A stretch of DNA of 64,000 nucleotides from Ruminococcus flavefaciens (lineage in GTDB: Bacteria > Bacillota > Clostridia > Oscillospirales > Ruminococcaceae): assembly GCF_900108555.1 (NCBI RefSeq), contig NZ_FNWV01000003.1, positions 62,334 to 126,333 of the forward strand. Direction: 5' to 3'. A model generated the notes under the pieces. The model searched no databases. It saw only the letters and a list, made by a program, of their open reading frames with translations, and was not told the DNA's origin. Shown here one piece after another: positions 32,434 to 41,169 of the stretch (positions are counted from its first letter, which is position 1; each line of letters starts with the position of its first letter). A program made the position numbers and the translations under genes.

Positions 32434-32487
32434 TAGTTTATTTACCGCGTTTATTACCTGTATAGGTAATAAATTAATGAACTATCA
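32431..32487 (+). terminator. Nested inverted repeats after the triad operon
   Basis: Outer TGATAGTT (32431-32438) / AACTATCA (32480-32487), inner TTATTACC (32451-32458) / GGTAATAA (32465-32472). The outer arm contains the stop codon. No clear T-run, so it may be a processing hairpin instead of a terminator. Confidence 0.45.
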
Positions 32488-32517
32488 TTAAGCCACACAA
32501 ATAATTTAAGTAAAGTA

Positions 32518-32546
32518 TTGCATTTTTCGTAGTTTTGTGCTATAAT
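32518..32546 (+). promoter_or_regulatory. Promoter of 176-aa membrane protein gene
   Basis: TTGCAT (32518-32523), 17 bp, TATAAT (32541-32546), 100 bp before the ATG. Confidence 0.75.
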
Positions 32547-32646
32547 GAATTTTACGAGGTCATTATATGATTTCTATATTATGTCAATACCTGTATTTTG
32601 TGTGTAAATGTACAGTTAATATTTCGCGTTAAGGAAAGGGATAGCC

Positions 32647-33177
32647 ATGAATTACTTGCTCAATATCGATGAAGCGATAGACCGTAAATTTCTCGTTACC
32701 AAAGCTATGAGAGGTCAGGCTGATGTGGGTACTATCATCCATGTCATGGACGCTGAACAGCAGGGCGCAGCAGTTATTGTTTACTACCGCGTTACAAGAT
32801 ATAACGAGAAATTCCATGATTATCAGGATTATACGGCAAAGTTCGAGAACCTCGCCGCATTCTGCAAATGGGCACAGCCTGATAACTTTATTGCCCGTAA
32901 TTATGAGTGCTTCAGTTTAAGAGATATCCAGCACTATATCAAGATCAAGAACAGAAGCTTTACTTCTTTCTGTCTGCCGATCATTATTGTTGCTGCTATC
33001 ATTATCTGGTGTCTCTCACTCTTCGTTGTGAAGGGCGTGGTAGGAATAATCATTGGTGCTTTCCTCACCATTGTGGTCGTTATCGCAGCATTTGCACTGC
33101 TTAAAGTCCAGAAAAAGAAGGAAAAGATGCGCTTGTATCGTAAGGTCAGCGCGGGCTGGGGCGTAGTATTTGAATAA
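32647..33177 (+). CDS. Hypothetical membrane protein, 176 aa
   Basis: Not recognised. A soluble N-terminal half (about 1-105) rich in aromatic residues, then two hydrophobic helices (about 106-127 and 130-152) and a basic tail (KVQKKKEKMRLYRK). ATG behind GGAAAGGGA. It follows the triad operon but has its own promoter and terminator. Confidence 0.65.
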   Translation: MNYLLNIDEAIDRKFLVTKAMRGQADVGTIIHVMDAEQQGAAVIVYYRVTRYNEKFHDYQDYTAKFENLAAFCKWAQPDNFIARNYECFSLRDIQHYIKIKNRSFTSFCLPIIIVAAIIIWCLSLFVVKGVVGIIIGAFLTIVVVIAAFALLKVQKKKEKMRLYRKVSAGWGVVFE

Positions 33178-33273
33178 CTCCCCCAAGCACAAGCTACTGT
33201 TAAAAGAGCTTCATCAATTATATTAATATTACGCACTTCCCACCTATAACAGTCTATCAAACAGAAATACAAT

Positions 33274-33328
33274 GCCCCTTAAAGGCTCGGACAAGCTTGA
33301 CTTGTCTGCCTTTAAGGGGCGTTTTTAT
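33274..33328 (+). terminator. Terminator between convergent genes
   Basis: GCCCCTTAAAGGC (33274-33286) / GCCTTTAAGGGGC (33308-33320), with an inner GACAAG / CTTGTC, then TTTTT. Confidence 0.85.
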
Positions 33329-33330
33329 TA

Positions 33331-34728
33331 TTATCTTACCTTTTGTCCGTCGTAGAGTTTCTTTGATGATGAGATTATGATCTTTGAATTCGGATCAATT
33401 CCGAGATCATATATACCTGCATCGGTGTTATTTTTATCTCTTATGTTTACGCTGTATTTCTTCGCTGTGTATTCCTTTCCGAAAAATCCCTCGCTCTCCT
33501 CTGCAACGAATATCTCTCCTCTTGTCTCGCTTACTCCGAATTCTATAGCATTGAGCGGTATGCAGTCGTATGTATCCTCGGAAAGTACGCTTCCCTTCAT
33601 TACGCCTATCTCTCCTGCTTTCAGCTCGTCGTCGGACTCCACTGCAAGCTCAACTGTATATCTGCCGCCCTCAGCTGCCTTGTAAATTCGTTTTACTTCG
33701 CAGTTTTCTTTTTTTATCCTGCCGTTTCTGAATTTCAGCTTGAATTTATCGCCCACGGATATATATTCTATGCTGTCCTCGTCCACATCAGTCCTGAAAA
33801 CTATGCCTCCCGACATATCAGAGACTATTAACGCCGCGTTTTCAGAAGTAAGCTCGCCTAATGAGACAGTTTTCGAGGTTATGATACCCTCTGAGGGACT
33901 GTATATGAAACCGTTCGTCTCGTCAAGCTTTCTCAGTGCTTCCAGCCTTTCCTGCTTTTCGGCAAGCCCATAGCAGACTGTGGGATCGCTGTTTATAAGT
34001 ACTGCCGCCGACTCGCTCGTCACATCGCCTGCCCTTACAAGCACACCTGTGACCACTCCTGCCGCGCTGCTGTATACGATACAGCCGTTGTTGTATATCT
34101 CTGTGTATCTGTCCAGCTCACGCTGCTTTTCTTCGATACTGTTTGTAATGGTATCGGCTGAGTGCTGATCTTCGTTTTCATAATAGCCATCACGGGTGGA
34201 GATATCCGCGTTGAGACTGTTCTCGATATCGGCTATTCGTCTGCTTAGATGCTCGCTGTCAATACGCAGGAGCTTTTGTCCCGCGGAAACGCTGTCACCT
34301 GCTTTCACATATACCTCAGCGGTACGCAGTCCTGCTTCCGTAAACACAGGGGTACTGCCGTCATTGGAATAAGCAGAGGCAGTTTCAAGTTGCTCGGCGA
34401 TCTCCTTTTCCAGCATTGCTGCTTTCTTGTGGAGATACTCCATATCCAGTTTCATAATGGTCTGATTTTTTATAACTCTGTCTCCGCACTCAACGTCCAG
34501 CTCCGCTACTCTCAGTCCCTCGGGAATGAAAACAGGCTGGCTCTTCAATGCTTCAACTGTTCCGCTGTATTCAAATTCGTGGGATATGCTCTTTCTGCTT
34601 ACAGACATACAGCTCACACAGGGCATACGCTCTGTGTACAACATTCGTGAAGCAAAGGTCAGTATGAGCATTGCTGCAAGAAATATCAGAAAATACTTTA
34701 TTGCTCTCTGTTTTATCTTTTCTTTCAT
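33331..34728 (-). CDS. HlyD-like membrane fusion/adaptor protein
   Basis: 465 aa. One N-terminal TM (about 12-28), then repeated lipoyl/barrel-sandwich segments (GLRVAELDVECGDRVIKNQ, GLRTAEVYVKAGDSVSAGQ, AAGVVTGVLVRAGDV) around a coiled coil, and a C-terminal beta-barrel. Such adaptors usually serve export pumps, but no MacB-type ATPase is here. It is the last gene of a sugar-type ABC operon, 3 bp after a permease gene, which is an unusual partner. Confidence 0.8.
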   Translation of the reverse strand: MKEKIKQRAIKYFLIFLAAMLILTFASRMLYTERMPCVSCMSVSRKSISHEFEYSGTVEALKSQPVFIPEGLRVAELDVECGDRVIKNQTIMKLDMEYLHKKAAMLEKEIAEQLETASAYSNDGSTPVFTEAGLRTAEVYVKAGDSVSAGQKLLRIDSEHLSRRIADIENSLNADISTRDGYYENEDQHSADTITNSIEEKQRELDRYTEIYNNGCIVYSSAAGVVTGVLVRAGDVTSESAAVLINSDPTVCYGLAEKQERLEALRKLDETNGFIYSPSEGIITSKTVSLGELTSENAALIVSDMSGGIVFRTDVDEDSIEYISVGDKFKLKFRNGRIKKENCEVKRIYKAAEGGRYTVELAVESDDELKAGEIGVMKGSVLSEDTYDCIPLNAIEFGVSETRGEIFVAEESEGFFGKEYTAKKYSVNIRDKNNTDAGIYDLGIDPNSKIIISSSKKLYDGQKVR

Positions 34729-34731
34729 TGT

Positions 34732-35583
34732 CTACTCCTTGAGGGCGGAAGCGATAATTCCCTGTTCAAGCTCGTCCTGCCCAATGACGAATACAAATAC
34801 CGCAGGCACAAGTGTGGCTACTGCCGCAGATAAAAGCATCTCTCCCCTCTCTGCTCCAAGCATGGGCAGATACAGTGACAGCGGATACAGCCGCTTGTCT
34901 TTGAGAAATGTCAGCGGCTGCTCCACCATATTCCAGAGGTCGAGAAAACTAAGTACCACGCAGGCAAGTATACCTGACTTTCCGAGAGGAAGTCCGATAT
35001 ACCTTAGTACCTGCCATTCGTTTGCTCCGTCTATCCTTGCGGAGTCAGCCACATCACGGGGGATGTCCGCAAACCCGCGATATATGAGAAATACAGGGAA
35101 GGTGGAAAATATCGCAGGCAGTATGACTGCAAGGCGATTGTTCATTAGCTTCATACCGTCTATAACAAGATACTGTGAAAGCATCGTTACCTGAAAAGGT
35201 ATGAGCATGAATATTATGTATATATCAAAAAGAAGCTTTCGTCCTTTGAATTTTGATCTTGCAAACGCCCACGCCGCAGGTACGGCTGCAAGTGTCTGAA
35301 AAAGAAGTATAGCTCCCGTTATCAGGAAAGAGTTCCAGAATACCCTGTAAAAATCGGGAGTGTATAACAGCAGCTCCTTGAAGTTGTTCAGCGTTGGGTA
35401 CTGGGCGATGTAGTCTATCTTTGAATAATTTCCTTTGAAGTTGATAAGGGGCGAAAGGGTCTTTGCAAGCTCGTCTGAGGACTGCAATGGAAGTATCACT
35501 GCAAGAAACAAGGGAAACATAACAATGATACATATTACTGCCATTACAGCGTACACGGAGGGTATGCGAAGCTTTTTTGTCAT
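34732..35583 (-). CDS. ABC transporter permease, carbohydrate family (MalG-like)
   Basis: 283 aa, about six TMs. The ATPase-docking EAA loop is ADSARIDGANEWQVLRYIGLPL. ATG 35583 behind AAGGAGG; overlaps the upstream permease by 4 bp. It pairs with the MalF-like permease and the lipoprotein SBP for import across the membrane. No ATPase gene is present; such systems in Firmicutes share an MsmX-type ATPase encoded elsewhere. Confidence 0.88.
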   Translation of the reverse strand: MTKKLRIPSVYAVMAVICIIVMFPLFLAVILPLQSSDELAKTLSPLINFKGNYSKIDYIAQYPTLNNFKELLLYTPDFYRVFWNSFLITGAILLFQTLAAVPAAWAFARSKFKGRKLLFDIYIIFMLIPFQVTMLSQYLVIDGMKLMNNRLAVILPAIFSTFPVFLIYRGFADIPRDVADSARIDGANEWQVLRYIGLPLGKSGILACVVLSFLDLWNMVEQPLTFLKDKRLYPLSLYLPMLGAERGEMLLSAAVATLVPAVFVFVIGQDELEQGIIASALKE

Positions 35584-36437
35584 GTCTGTTCCTCCTTGTC
35601 CCATGCCTTTCTGAGCAGTATTATCGCTCCAAGTATGACAGCGAATACCATTACTGCTGCCGCTGCCATTTTGTCAAGATCCATATTCACGAACCAGTTA
35701 TTGAAAAGATGCTGCAAAAGGTAGATGTGCCGGTCGGGATATGCTCCTGCTACAAGATATGCCTCACGGAATACCTTGAAGGAGTTAAGGAATGATATTA
35801 TTGTGATAGTATAAAGCGTAGGTTTAAGCTCGGGCAATATGATACGGAAAAGTATCTGCCTGTCATTTGCACCGTCCACCTTCGCAGCATCGATCACAGC
35901 TGTGGATACGCTCATTATGCCCGTAAGCCAGAGAAGCACCGTGTATCCGAGGTTTTTCCATATATAGCTCCCCACCAGCACCCAGAATGAAGCCGATGAG
36001 CTTAGAAAGCTTACCGCGCTGTGTCCGTGAGAGGTAAGGATATTGTTTATATAGCCTGAGTCGCTGAAAAGTATCTGCCACACCAGCACAAGGGCTGCGG
36101 TAGGAACTGCCAGCGGAAAAAGAAGTACAGACTTTATAAGTCTGATGTATTTTAGCCTGCTGAGGGCGTATGCTGCCAGAAATGAAACGGATATGAGCAG
36201 CGGCAGACATACTCCCACGAATTTTACAGTATTCTTTACAGCAAGCCTGAACGCTTCGTTGCTGAATACAGCTTTATAATTGTTTACCCCAACAAAATCA
36301 CCCGTTACAGCTGTACAGAATGACCTGCGTACAGAGTCCGCAAATGGCAGGAACGTGAACACCATTACTCCTGCAAGGCTGGGCAGCAGGAATGGCAGAT
36401 ACCCAAGCTTTCTCCGCGAAAAAACTTTATTTGTCAT
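35580..36437 (-). CDS. ABC transporter permease, carbohydrate family (MalF/UgpA-like)
   Basis: 285 aa with six predicted TMs. EAA loop VIDAAKVDGANDRQILFRIILP. Follows the SBP gene by 2 bp and overlaps the next permease by 4 bp, so the operon is tightly coupled. The substrate cannot be told from the permease. Confidence 0.88.
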   Translation of the reverse strand: MTNKVFSRRKLGYLPFLLPSLAGVMVFTFLPFADSVRRSFCTAVTGDFVGVNNYKAVFSNEAFRLAVKNTVKFVGVCLPLLISVSFLAAYALSRLKYIRLIKSVLLFPLAVPTAALVLVWQILFSDSGYINNILTSHGHSAVSFLSSSASFWVLVGSYIWKNLGYTVLLWLTGIMSVSTAVIDAAKVDGANDRQILFRIILPELKPTLYTITIISFLNSFKVFREAYLVAGAYPDRHIYLLQHLFNNWFVNMDLDKMAAAAVMVFAVILGAIILLRKAWDKEEQT

Positions 36438-36439
36438 AG

Positions 36440-38626
36440 TTATTCTTTCATTTTAAGCTCAAGCTGCTTTACAGTATCCTCGGCAGCCTGCTCCGCAGTT
36501 ACAGTGCCTTCTATGCACTTCTTTCCTGCTTCCTCGATCATCTCTCTTATGGAATACTTTATGAATACAGGCTCGGAAAGAGTCTGAATATAGCTGTCGA
36601 ACTCCTTAGCCTCATCATCTGTCATCCATTCCATATCCACCTCAGCTCCTTCTCCATCTTCATTGCTGTCAAAAGGCGGTACATATAACCCATAGACATT
36701 ATCAGCATCTCTGTTCTTTTCATAAAAATATTCAAGTGCAGCCTTATTTACAGGGAAGCCGTCGGAATGTTCTATTTCCTGAGCTTCCTCACCAAGTGCG
36801 GAGGCTATGAATCTGAATGCATCTTCCTTATTTTTGCCTGACTCGCTGACAGCTATATTGCAGTTCGGCATAAAGCACTTGTCACTTTCCATGCCGTATC
36901 TGTATGCTGCATCTATATCATTATCTAACTTCATTAATGAAGTTACTACATTGATCTCATTTTCAAAGCCGTTCAATGAACCCAGAGCAATAACGTTCTT
37001 GTTCATCTTTTCTGCCATATATCTTGTGCCGAAAAAGTATTCCGAACCTGCTTCGTCATTGTCGGTGCTTGAAATAAATGCAGTATCCATTTCGCTTGGC
37101 GATTTATCGTTGTTATACAGCTTTGCACAGCTTTCATAAAACTTTTCAAAGGCTGCCTTATCGGGAGTGCCGCTGAGGAGCGTATTTCCCTCATACATAA
37201 GTCCCATGCGGATAGGATCGGTCTCATCGAAAAAGTCTAAGATAGTATAATGCGGAGCTTTTTCCTTTCGGTACTTCTCGCAGAGGTCTGCTGCATCTGC
37301 AAAGCACTTTATTTTTTCAAGGTCTTTTCTCTCCGCACCTACGGCAGGTATGCGGAATTTGCAGGCAACGCTGTAAAGCTTGCCGTCCACAGTGTTCCAT
37401 TTTGCGATATTATCAAGGAGTTCATCATCGGGGAGCCATTTATCCTCATACTTGGAAAGGTCTGTGAGCATATTCTTTTCAATGAGGTTATCATTGTCAA
37501 GTCCGTCAATGACTATGACATCGGGAGCATTTCCCGACAGTATCTGAGTAGTAAGCTCCTTCATGGCGTCGCTGTAGGTCAGACCTTCTTTCATGCCCAC
37601 CTGATAATCCACCTTGATATTTCTGTTGTCCGCAGCAAAGCTGCTGACTATCTGTGAAATGGTGCTGTTCTTTTCAAGGCTGTATACTTTAAGCTCTGAG
37701 GTCACAGCGTTTTCGATCTCGGGATCATAGACGTATTTGTACATACCGCTGTTGAATGTGGCATATATAGTCCCGTCAGGTGCGCAGTATATAGTACCGA
37801 ACTGATCGGAAGGATCGCCGAAACGACTTATAAGACCGTCGATTATCTGCTCTGCAAAGTTTCCGCCCCATGAGTAGTGATAAAGTCCGTCCTCACAGCC
37901 GATATATATATCATCATTATTTCCTGCGCATATATCAAGAGCGTGGTCGGCATCGCTTTTTTCAGCCTTATATTTGCTCATCAGATCGGCAAGCACATCG
38001 GGAACTTCTGTCTCGCTGTTCTTTTCGATATCGTAAATATGTACGCCGTCTCTGTCGCCGTAGAATATCCTGTTTCCTATGATGTCAAAGAAGTTTATAC
38101 GTTCGCCTTTATCTGCCAGCTTCTTTGCCGCACCTGTATTGATATCCACTTCATACAGCGCATTATAATTAAGACCGTAAAGCCTGCCGTTATCGGCAAA
38201 TTCAAAATTGTAAATATAATCCGCACCTGTGACCTTGTTACATTCACCCTCGGCATTTATAGTACAGGTATCGCCGTCCTTGCATATGACTAAGCCATTA
38301 TCAGATGCCGCATAGACAGCATATATATCGTCATCATCATTTTTAGTCAGATCCTCGACTTCGCTTCTGAAAACTCTTGTGCCGTCCTTGGATATGTACA
38401 CAAGCTCTTTTTCCCACGCGGATATCACACCTGTTTTTTCGCCGATAGTAACAAACTCGGAAACACTTTGCATATCGTAAGTCCTGCCCTCTACCTTCGA
38501 TTCGGCATATCCGCCCTTTGATGAAAGCAGCTTTACTTCGGTCGCTTTTTCTTTGCTGCACGAAGTCAGTGGTGCAAGCATTGCAAGTGACATTATAACA
38601 GCTAAAGTCTTTTTTAGTGTGTTCAT
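36440..38626 (-). CDS. Lipoprotein: propeller-like domain fused to extracellular solute-binding domain
   Basis: 728 aa, about 300 more than a normal carbohydrate SBP. Lipobox LTSC near residue 23. Residues about 30-310 consist of short beta repeats with DG turns (GLVICKDGDTCTI, NRIFYGDRDGVHIYDI, GTIYCAPDGTIYATFNSG), as in a beta-propeller. About 320-720 is a family-1 type SBP (TTQILSGNAPDVIVIDGLDN, NCNIAVSESGKNKEDAFRF). ATG 38626 behind AGGAGG. Divergent from an OmpR-type regulator with six direct repeats between. The propeller may sense or bind an additional ligand. Confidence 0.82.
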   Translation of the reverse strand: MNTLKKTLAVIMSLAMLAPLTSCSKEKATEVKLLSSKGGYAESKVEGRTYDMQSVSEFVTIGEKTGVISAWEKELVYISKDGTRVFRSEVEDLTKNDDDDIYAVYAASDNGLVICKDGDTCTINAEGECNKVTGADYIYNFEFADNGRLYGLNYNALYEVDINTGAAKKLADKGERINFFDIIGNRIFYGDRDGVHIYDIEKNSETEVPDVLADLMSKYKAEKSDADHALDICAGNNDDIYIGCEDGLYHYSWGGNFAEQIIDGLISRFGDPSDQFGTIYCAPDGTIYATFNSGMYKYVYDPEIENAVTSELKVYSLEKNSTISQIVSSFAADNRNIKVDYQVGMKEGLTYSDAMKELTTQILSGNAPDVIVIDGLDNDNLIEKNMLTDLSKYEDKWLPDDELLDNIAKWNTVDGKLYSVACKFRIPAVGAERKDLEKIKCFADAADLCEKYRKEKAPHYTILDFFDETDPIRMGLMYEGNTLLSGTPDKAAFEKFYESCAKLYNNDKSPSEMDTAFISSTDNDEAGSEYFFGTRYMAEKMNKNVIALGSLNGFENEINVVTSLMKLDNDIDAAYRYGMESDKCFMPNCNIAVSESGKNKEDAFRFIASALGEEAQEIEHSDGFPVNKAALEYFYEKNRDADNVYGLYVPPFDSNEDGEGAEVDMEWMTDDEAKEFDSYIQTLSEPVFIKYSIREMIEEAGKKCIEGTVTAEQAAEDTVKQLELKMKE

Positions 38627-38671
38627 TTTTGTGTACCTCCTGTCTTTATGATACCATAATATCACATCAAT

Positions 38672-38732
38672 CTCTAAAACTTATCTAATAATTCTCTAAT
38701 TTTCCTCTAATTAATCTCTAATTTTTCTCTAA
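38672..38732. promoter_or_regulatory. Six 11-bp direct repeats (CTCTAA-N5) between ABC operon and OmpR regulator
   Basis: CTCTAA (one ATCTAA) at 38672, 38683, 38694, 38705, 38716 and 38727, each exactly 11 bp apart, one helical turn. Such arrays are typical binding sites of OmpR-family regulators, and the adjacent gene encodes one. They lie upstream of a weak minus-strand promoter (TATCAT or TATTAT near 38650) and of a plus-strand TATAAT (38759-38764) lacking a -35. Confidence 0.8.
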
Positions 38733-38779
38733 AACTTTCCAAGCCGATCAATATGTGCTATAATAATGATTGAAAAAAT

Positions 38780-38891
38780 AGCCTTTAGCCCTTAGGCGTT
38801 AGCCGTTAGCCGAAGGAGTTCGCTTACGCTCACATTATTTTAATTATTCGTCAAAGGCGACACATTGGCTAAGGGCTAACGGCTAAAGGCT
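38780..38891. repeat. Palindromic interspersed element, copy 2
   Basis: Ends AGCCTTTAGCC (38780-38790) / GGCTAAAGGCT (38881-38891), with further TTAGCC units inside. The core CGCTCACATTATTTTAATTA plus GGCGACA matches copy 1 (inverted) and copy 3. It lies in the 5' leader of the response-regulator gene. Confidence 0.8.
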
Positions 38892-38917
38892 CTATTAAAG
38901 ACGAAAGGAAATCTTCT

Positions 38918-39595
38918 ATGCGAATACTTATTATAGAGGACGACAAGGAACAATGTACCCTGCTGCAATTCCGACTTGAAAAAGAAGGCTTTTCCGCTGA
39001 TCTGTGCTTTGACGGAGAGGACGCTGACTACTACCTCAGCCGCAATGCCTACGACCTTGTACTGCTTGACTGTATGCTCCCGCACAAGGACGGTCTTACC
39101 ATACTTTCGGAAATGCGCAGGAATGGCAATGAGACTCCCGTTATTATGCTTACAGCTCTTGGAGAGCTAAGCGATAAGATAACAGGTCTGGACTGCGGTG
39201 CTGACGACTATATGGTAAAGCCCTATGAATTCGGCGAGCTTATGGCTCGTATCAGGTGCAGGCTGCGCCGTCCCACAGGCATCGAGAGCCTTGAAAAGCT
39301 CACTGTGGGGGATATAAGCTATAACGCCGAGGGCAAGATGCTGACAGGCCCTGCCGAGAGCTGCACCCTTTCCAATAAGGAGAGCGAGCTTCTTGAGCTG
39401 TTTATGCGCAATCCCAACCAGACTCTCTCCCGTCAGACTATCCTTGCAAGGATATGGGGCGCGGATTACGAGATTGAGGACGGCAATCTCGACAACTACA
39501 TCTATTTTGTCCGCAGACGACTGAAAAAGGTAGGGAGCTCATCATCTGTAAAAACCGTACACGGCATAGGATACCGCCTTTCAACGGAGGGCTGA
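38918..39595 (+). CDS. OmpR-family response regulator
   Basis: 225 aa. Receiver domain (EDDKEQC acid pair, phospho-Asp in LVLLDCMLPHKDG, conserved Lys in VKPYEFGEL) and a C-terminal winged helix (SNKESELLELFMRNPNQ, VRRRLKKVG, VHGIGYRL). ATG behind GAAAGGAAA. Two bp upstream of its kinase gene. Probably binds the six 11-bp repeats and controls the divergent ABC operon and itself. Confidence 0.93.
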   Translation: MRILIIEDDKEQCTLLQFRLEKEGFSADLCFDGEDADYYLSRNAYDLVLLDCMLPHKDGLTILSEMRRNGNETPVIMLTALGELSDKITGLDCGADDYMVKPYEFGELMARIRCRLRRPTGIESLEKLTVGDISYNAEGKMLTGPAESCTLSNKESELLELFMRNPNQTLSRQTILARIWGADYEIEDGNLDNYIYFVRRRLKKVGSSSSVKTVHGIGYRLSTEG

Positions 39596-39597
39596 GT

Positions 39598-40875
39598 ATG
39601 TTCAGAAAAGTCCACATACGGCTTACCATGCTGTTTACGGGAGTATGCACTCTTGTTGTTGCGGTCATGTCATTGCTGTATCTTTATCTCAGCTGGAACA
39701 ACATACAAAAAAATTCTTTCATAAGCTTCAAGACCGATATCGCAAATTTCAGCTCTACTCTTTCAAAAGACCACGTTATCTCGCAGAGCTGGCTTATGAA
39801 TATAAATATGAATTACAGCTATCAGCTTTACATTTATGATAACGGCAAGGCTATGCTGTCCACTTCTAAGGGCATGAGCGAAGAAAACTCGGCACTGCTG
39901 GAGGATATAAAGTCAGAATTATCAACGGACATACAGCGGCTCAGATACACGGGCTCTGTTGCACATGATGAATTCAGCTGTTCGGCAAAGAATCACAGAT
40001 ATTACGTGGGTATAATCTGCATTTCGGGCGATAAGGGTATAACAGAGGTATACGCCGTAAAGTCCCTTGACAGTCAGCAAAAACAGCTCAGAAAGCTTAT
40101 AATATACTTTATTCTCATAATTATCGGTGCGGCAATAGTATTCTTTGTATTTTCCTATTTCTTCACGAAACTGCTCCTTAAACCTGTAAAGCAGGCTCAC
40201 CAGCAGCAGGCTCACTTTATCGCAGCAGCTTCCCATGAGATAAGAAACCCTGTAAATACTATCATGTCCGCCCTTGATGCTATGGAGACAAGTGAGGGCG
40301 ACCAGCAGCAGTATCTCTCTAAGATCGCCAGAAAAGAGGGCAAACGCCTTGCTCTTCTGACAGAAGATCTGCTCACTCTTGCACGTTCGGACAACGGAAG
40401 CTTCACTGCGCAAACTGCTCCTACAGAGCTTGATACCCTTATCATTGACTGCTATGAGGCTTTTCTCTCACCTGCAAAGGAAAAGACTATAGACCTCTCT
40501 GTAAAGCTCCCAGATGACAATATCCCGAAAGCTATGATAGATGCGGAGAGGATAAATCAGGTAATATCCATACTCCTCAACAATGCCGTAAGCTATACTC
40601 CCGAAAACGGAAAGATAGAGATAGCCTACAGCGTGGATAATTCGCAGCATATCGTGCGCGTTTCCGACAGCGGCTGCGGTATCTCCGAAGAGGATCGACA
40701 GCATATCTTTGAACGCTTTTACCGCGCAGACCGCTCCCGTACAGACCGCTCACACTTTGGTCTCGGGCTGTCTATTGCAAAGGAGATCATCGACCTCCAT
40801 AACGGAACTATATCCGTTGAGGACAGTCCCCTCGGCGGTACTTCGTTTACGATATCACTTCCAAGTGAAAAATAA
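39598..40875 (+). CDS. Sensor histidine kinase (HisKA type)
   Basis: 425 aa. TM1 about 12-32, an extracytoplasmic sensor to about 165, TM2 about 168-190, H-box ASHEIRNPVNTIMS, N-box INQVISILLNNAVSY, G boxes DSGCGIS and FGLGLSIAKEI. Autophosphorylates and passes phosphate to the OmpR regulator encoded just upstream. Signal unknown; the divergent ABC binding protein suggests a sugar-related cue. Confidence 0.93.
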   Translation: MFRKVHIRLTMLFTGVCTLVVAVMSLLYLYLSWNNIQKNSFISFKTDIANFSSTLSKDHVISQSWLMNINMNYSYQLYIYDNGKAMLSTSKGMSEENSALLEDIKSELSTDIQRLRYTGSVAHDEFSCSAKNHRYYVGIICISGDKGITEVYAVKSLDSQQKQLRKLIIYFILIIIGAAIVFFVFSYFFTKLLLKPVKQAHQQQAHFIAAASHEIRNPVNTIMSALDAMETSEGDQQQYLSKIARKEGKRLALLTEDLLTLARSDNGSFTAQTAPTELDTLIIDCYEAFLSPAKEKTIDLSVKLPDDNIPKAMIDAERINQVISILLNNAVSYTPENGKIEIAYSVDNSQHIVRVSDSGCGISEEDRQHIFERFYRADRSRTDRSHFGLGLSIAKEIIDLHNGTISVEDSPLGGTSFTISLPSEK

Positions 40876-40915
40876 AACAGCTCTCCGAAGTTATTCTTTG
40901 GGGAGCTGTTTTATT
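40874..40915 (+). terminator. Terminator after histidine kinase gene
   Basis: AAAACAGCTC (40874-40883) / GAGCTGTTTT (40903-40912); the hairpin starts inside the stop codon. Confidence 0.75.
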
Positions 40916-41006
40916 AGTTGAGAGGTAAATATGTTCGCTCCGCTCACATTATTTCAATAACGTCGCCGTAGGCGACTCCATAACTCTCAACTCTTAACTC
41001 TCAACT
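40916..41006. repeat. Palindromic interspersed element, copy 3
   Basis: AGTTGAGAG (40916-40924) / CTCTCAACT (40984-40992, repeated at 40998-41006). The core CGCTCACATTATTTCAATAA and GTCGCC..GGCGAC matches copies 1 and 2, but the outer arms are different. Confidence 0.7.
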
Positions 41007-41027
41007 TTTTCTGCTCTCAGCTTAATT

Positions 41028-41060
41028 TGAAAAAGAAAAAGCTCCGCATAACGGAGCTTT
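41028..41060 (-). terminator. Minus-strand terminator downstream of GT2 gene
   Basis: AAAGCTCCG (41038-41046) / CGGAGCTTT (41052-41060), followed on the minus strand by TTTTCTTTTTC. A backup to the hairpin at 41119-41158. Confidence 0.7.
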
Positions 41061-41118
41061 AGGAAGGAGTATAGAAGTCCATGAGTGAGTGAGTACCCAC
41101 AGACCGTTTTTTAAATAA

Positions 41119-41158
41119 AGCTGACCCTTGATGTCAGGGAAGGGTCAAGGGCTCAGCT
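41119..41158 (-). terminator. Hairpin immediately after GT2 gene
   Basis: AGCTGACCCTTGA (41119-41131) / TCAAGGGCTCAGCT (41145-41158, one bulge), followed on the minus strand by TTTATTT. Confidence 0.65.
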
Positions 41159-41169
41159 GAAAGAAAATG

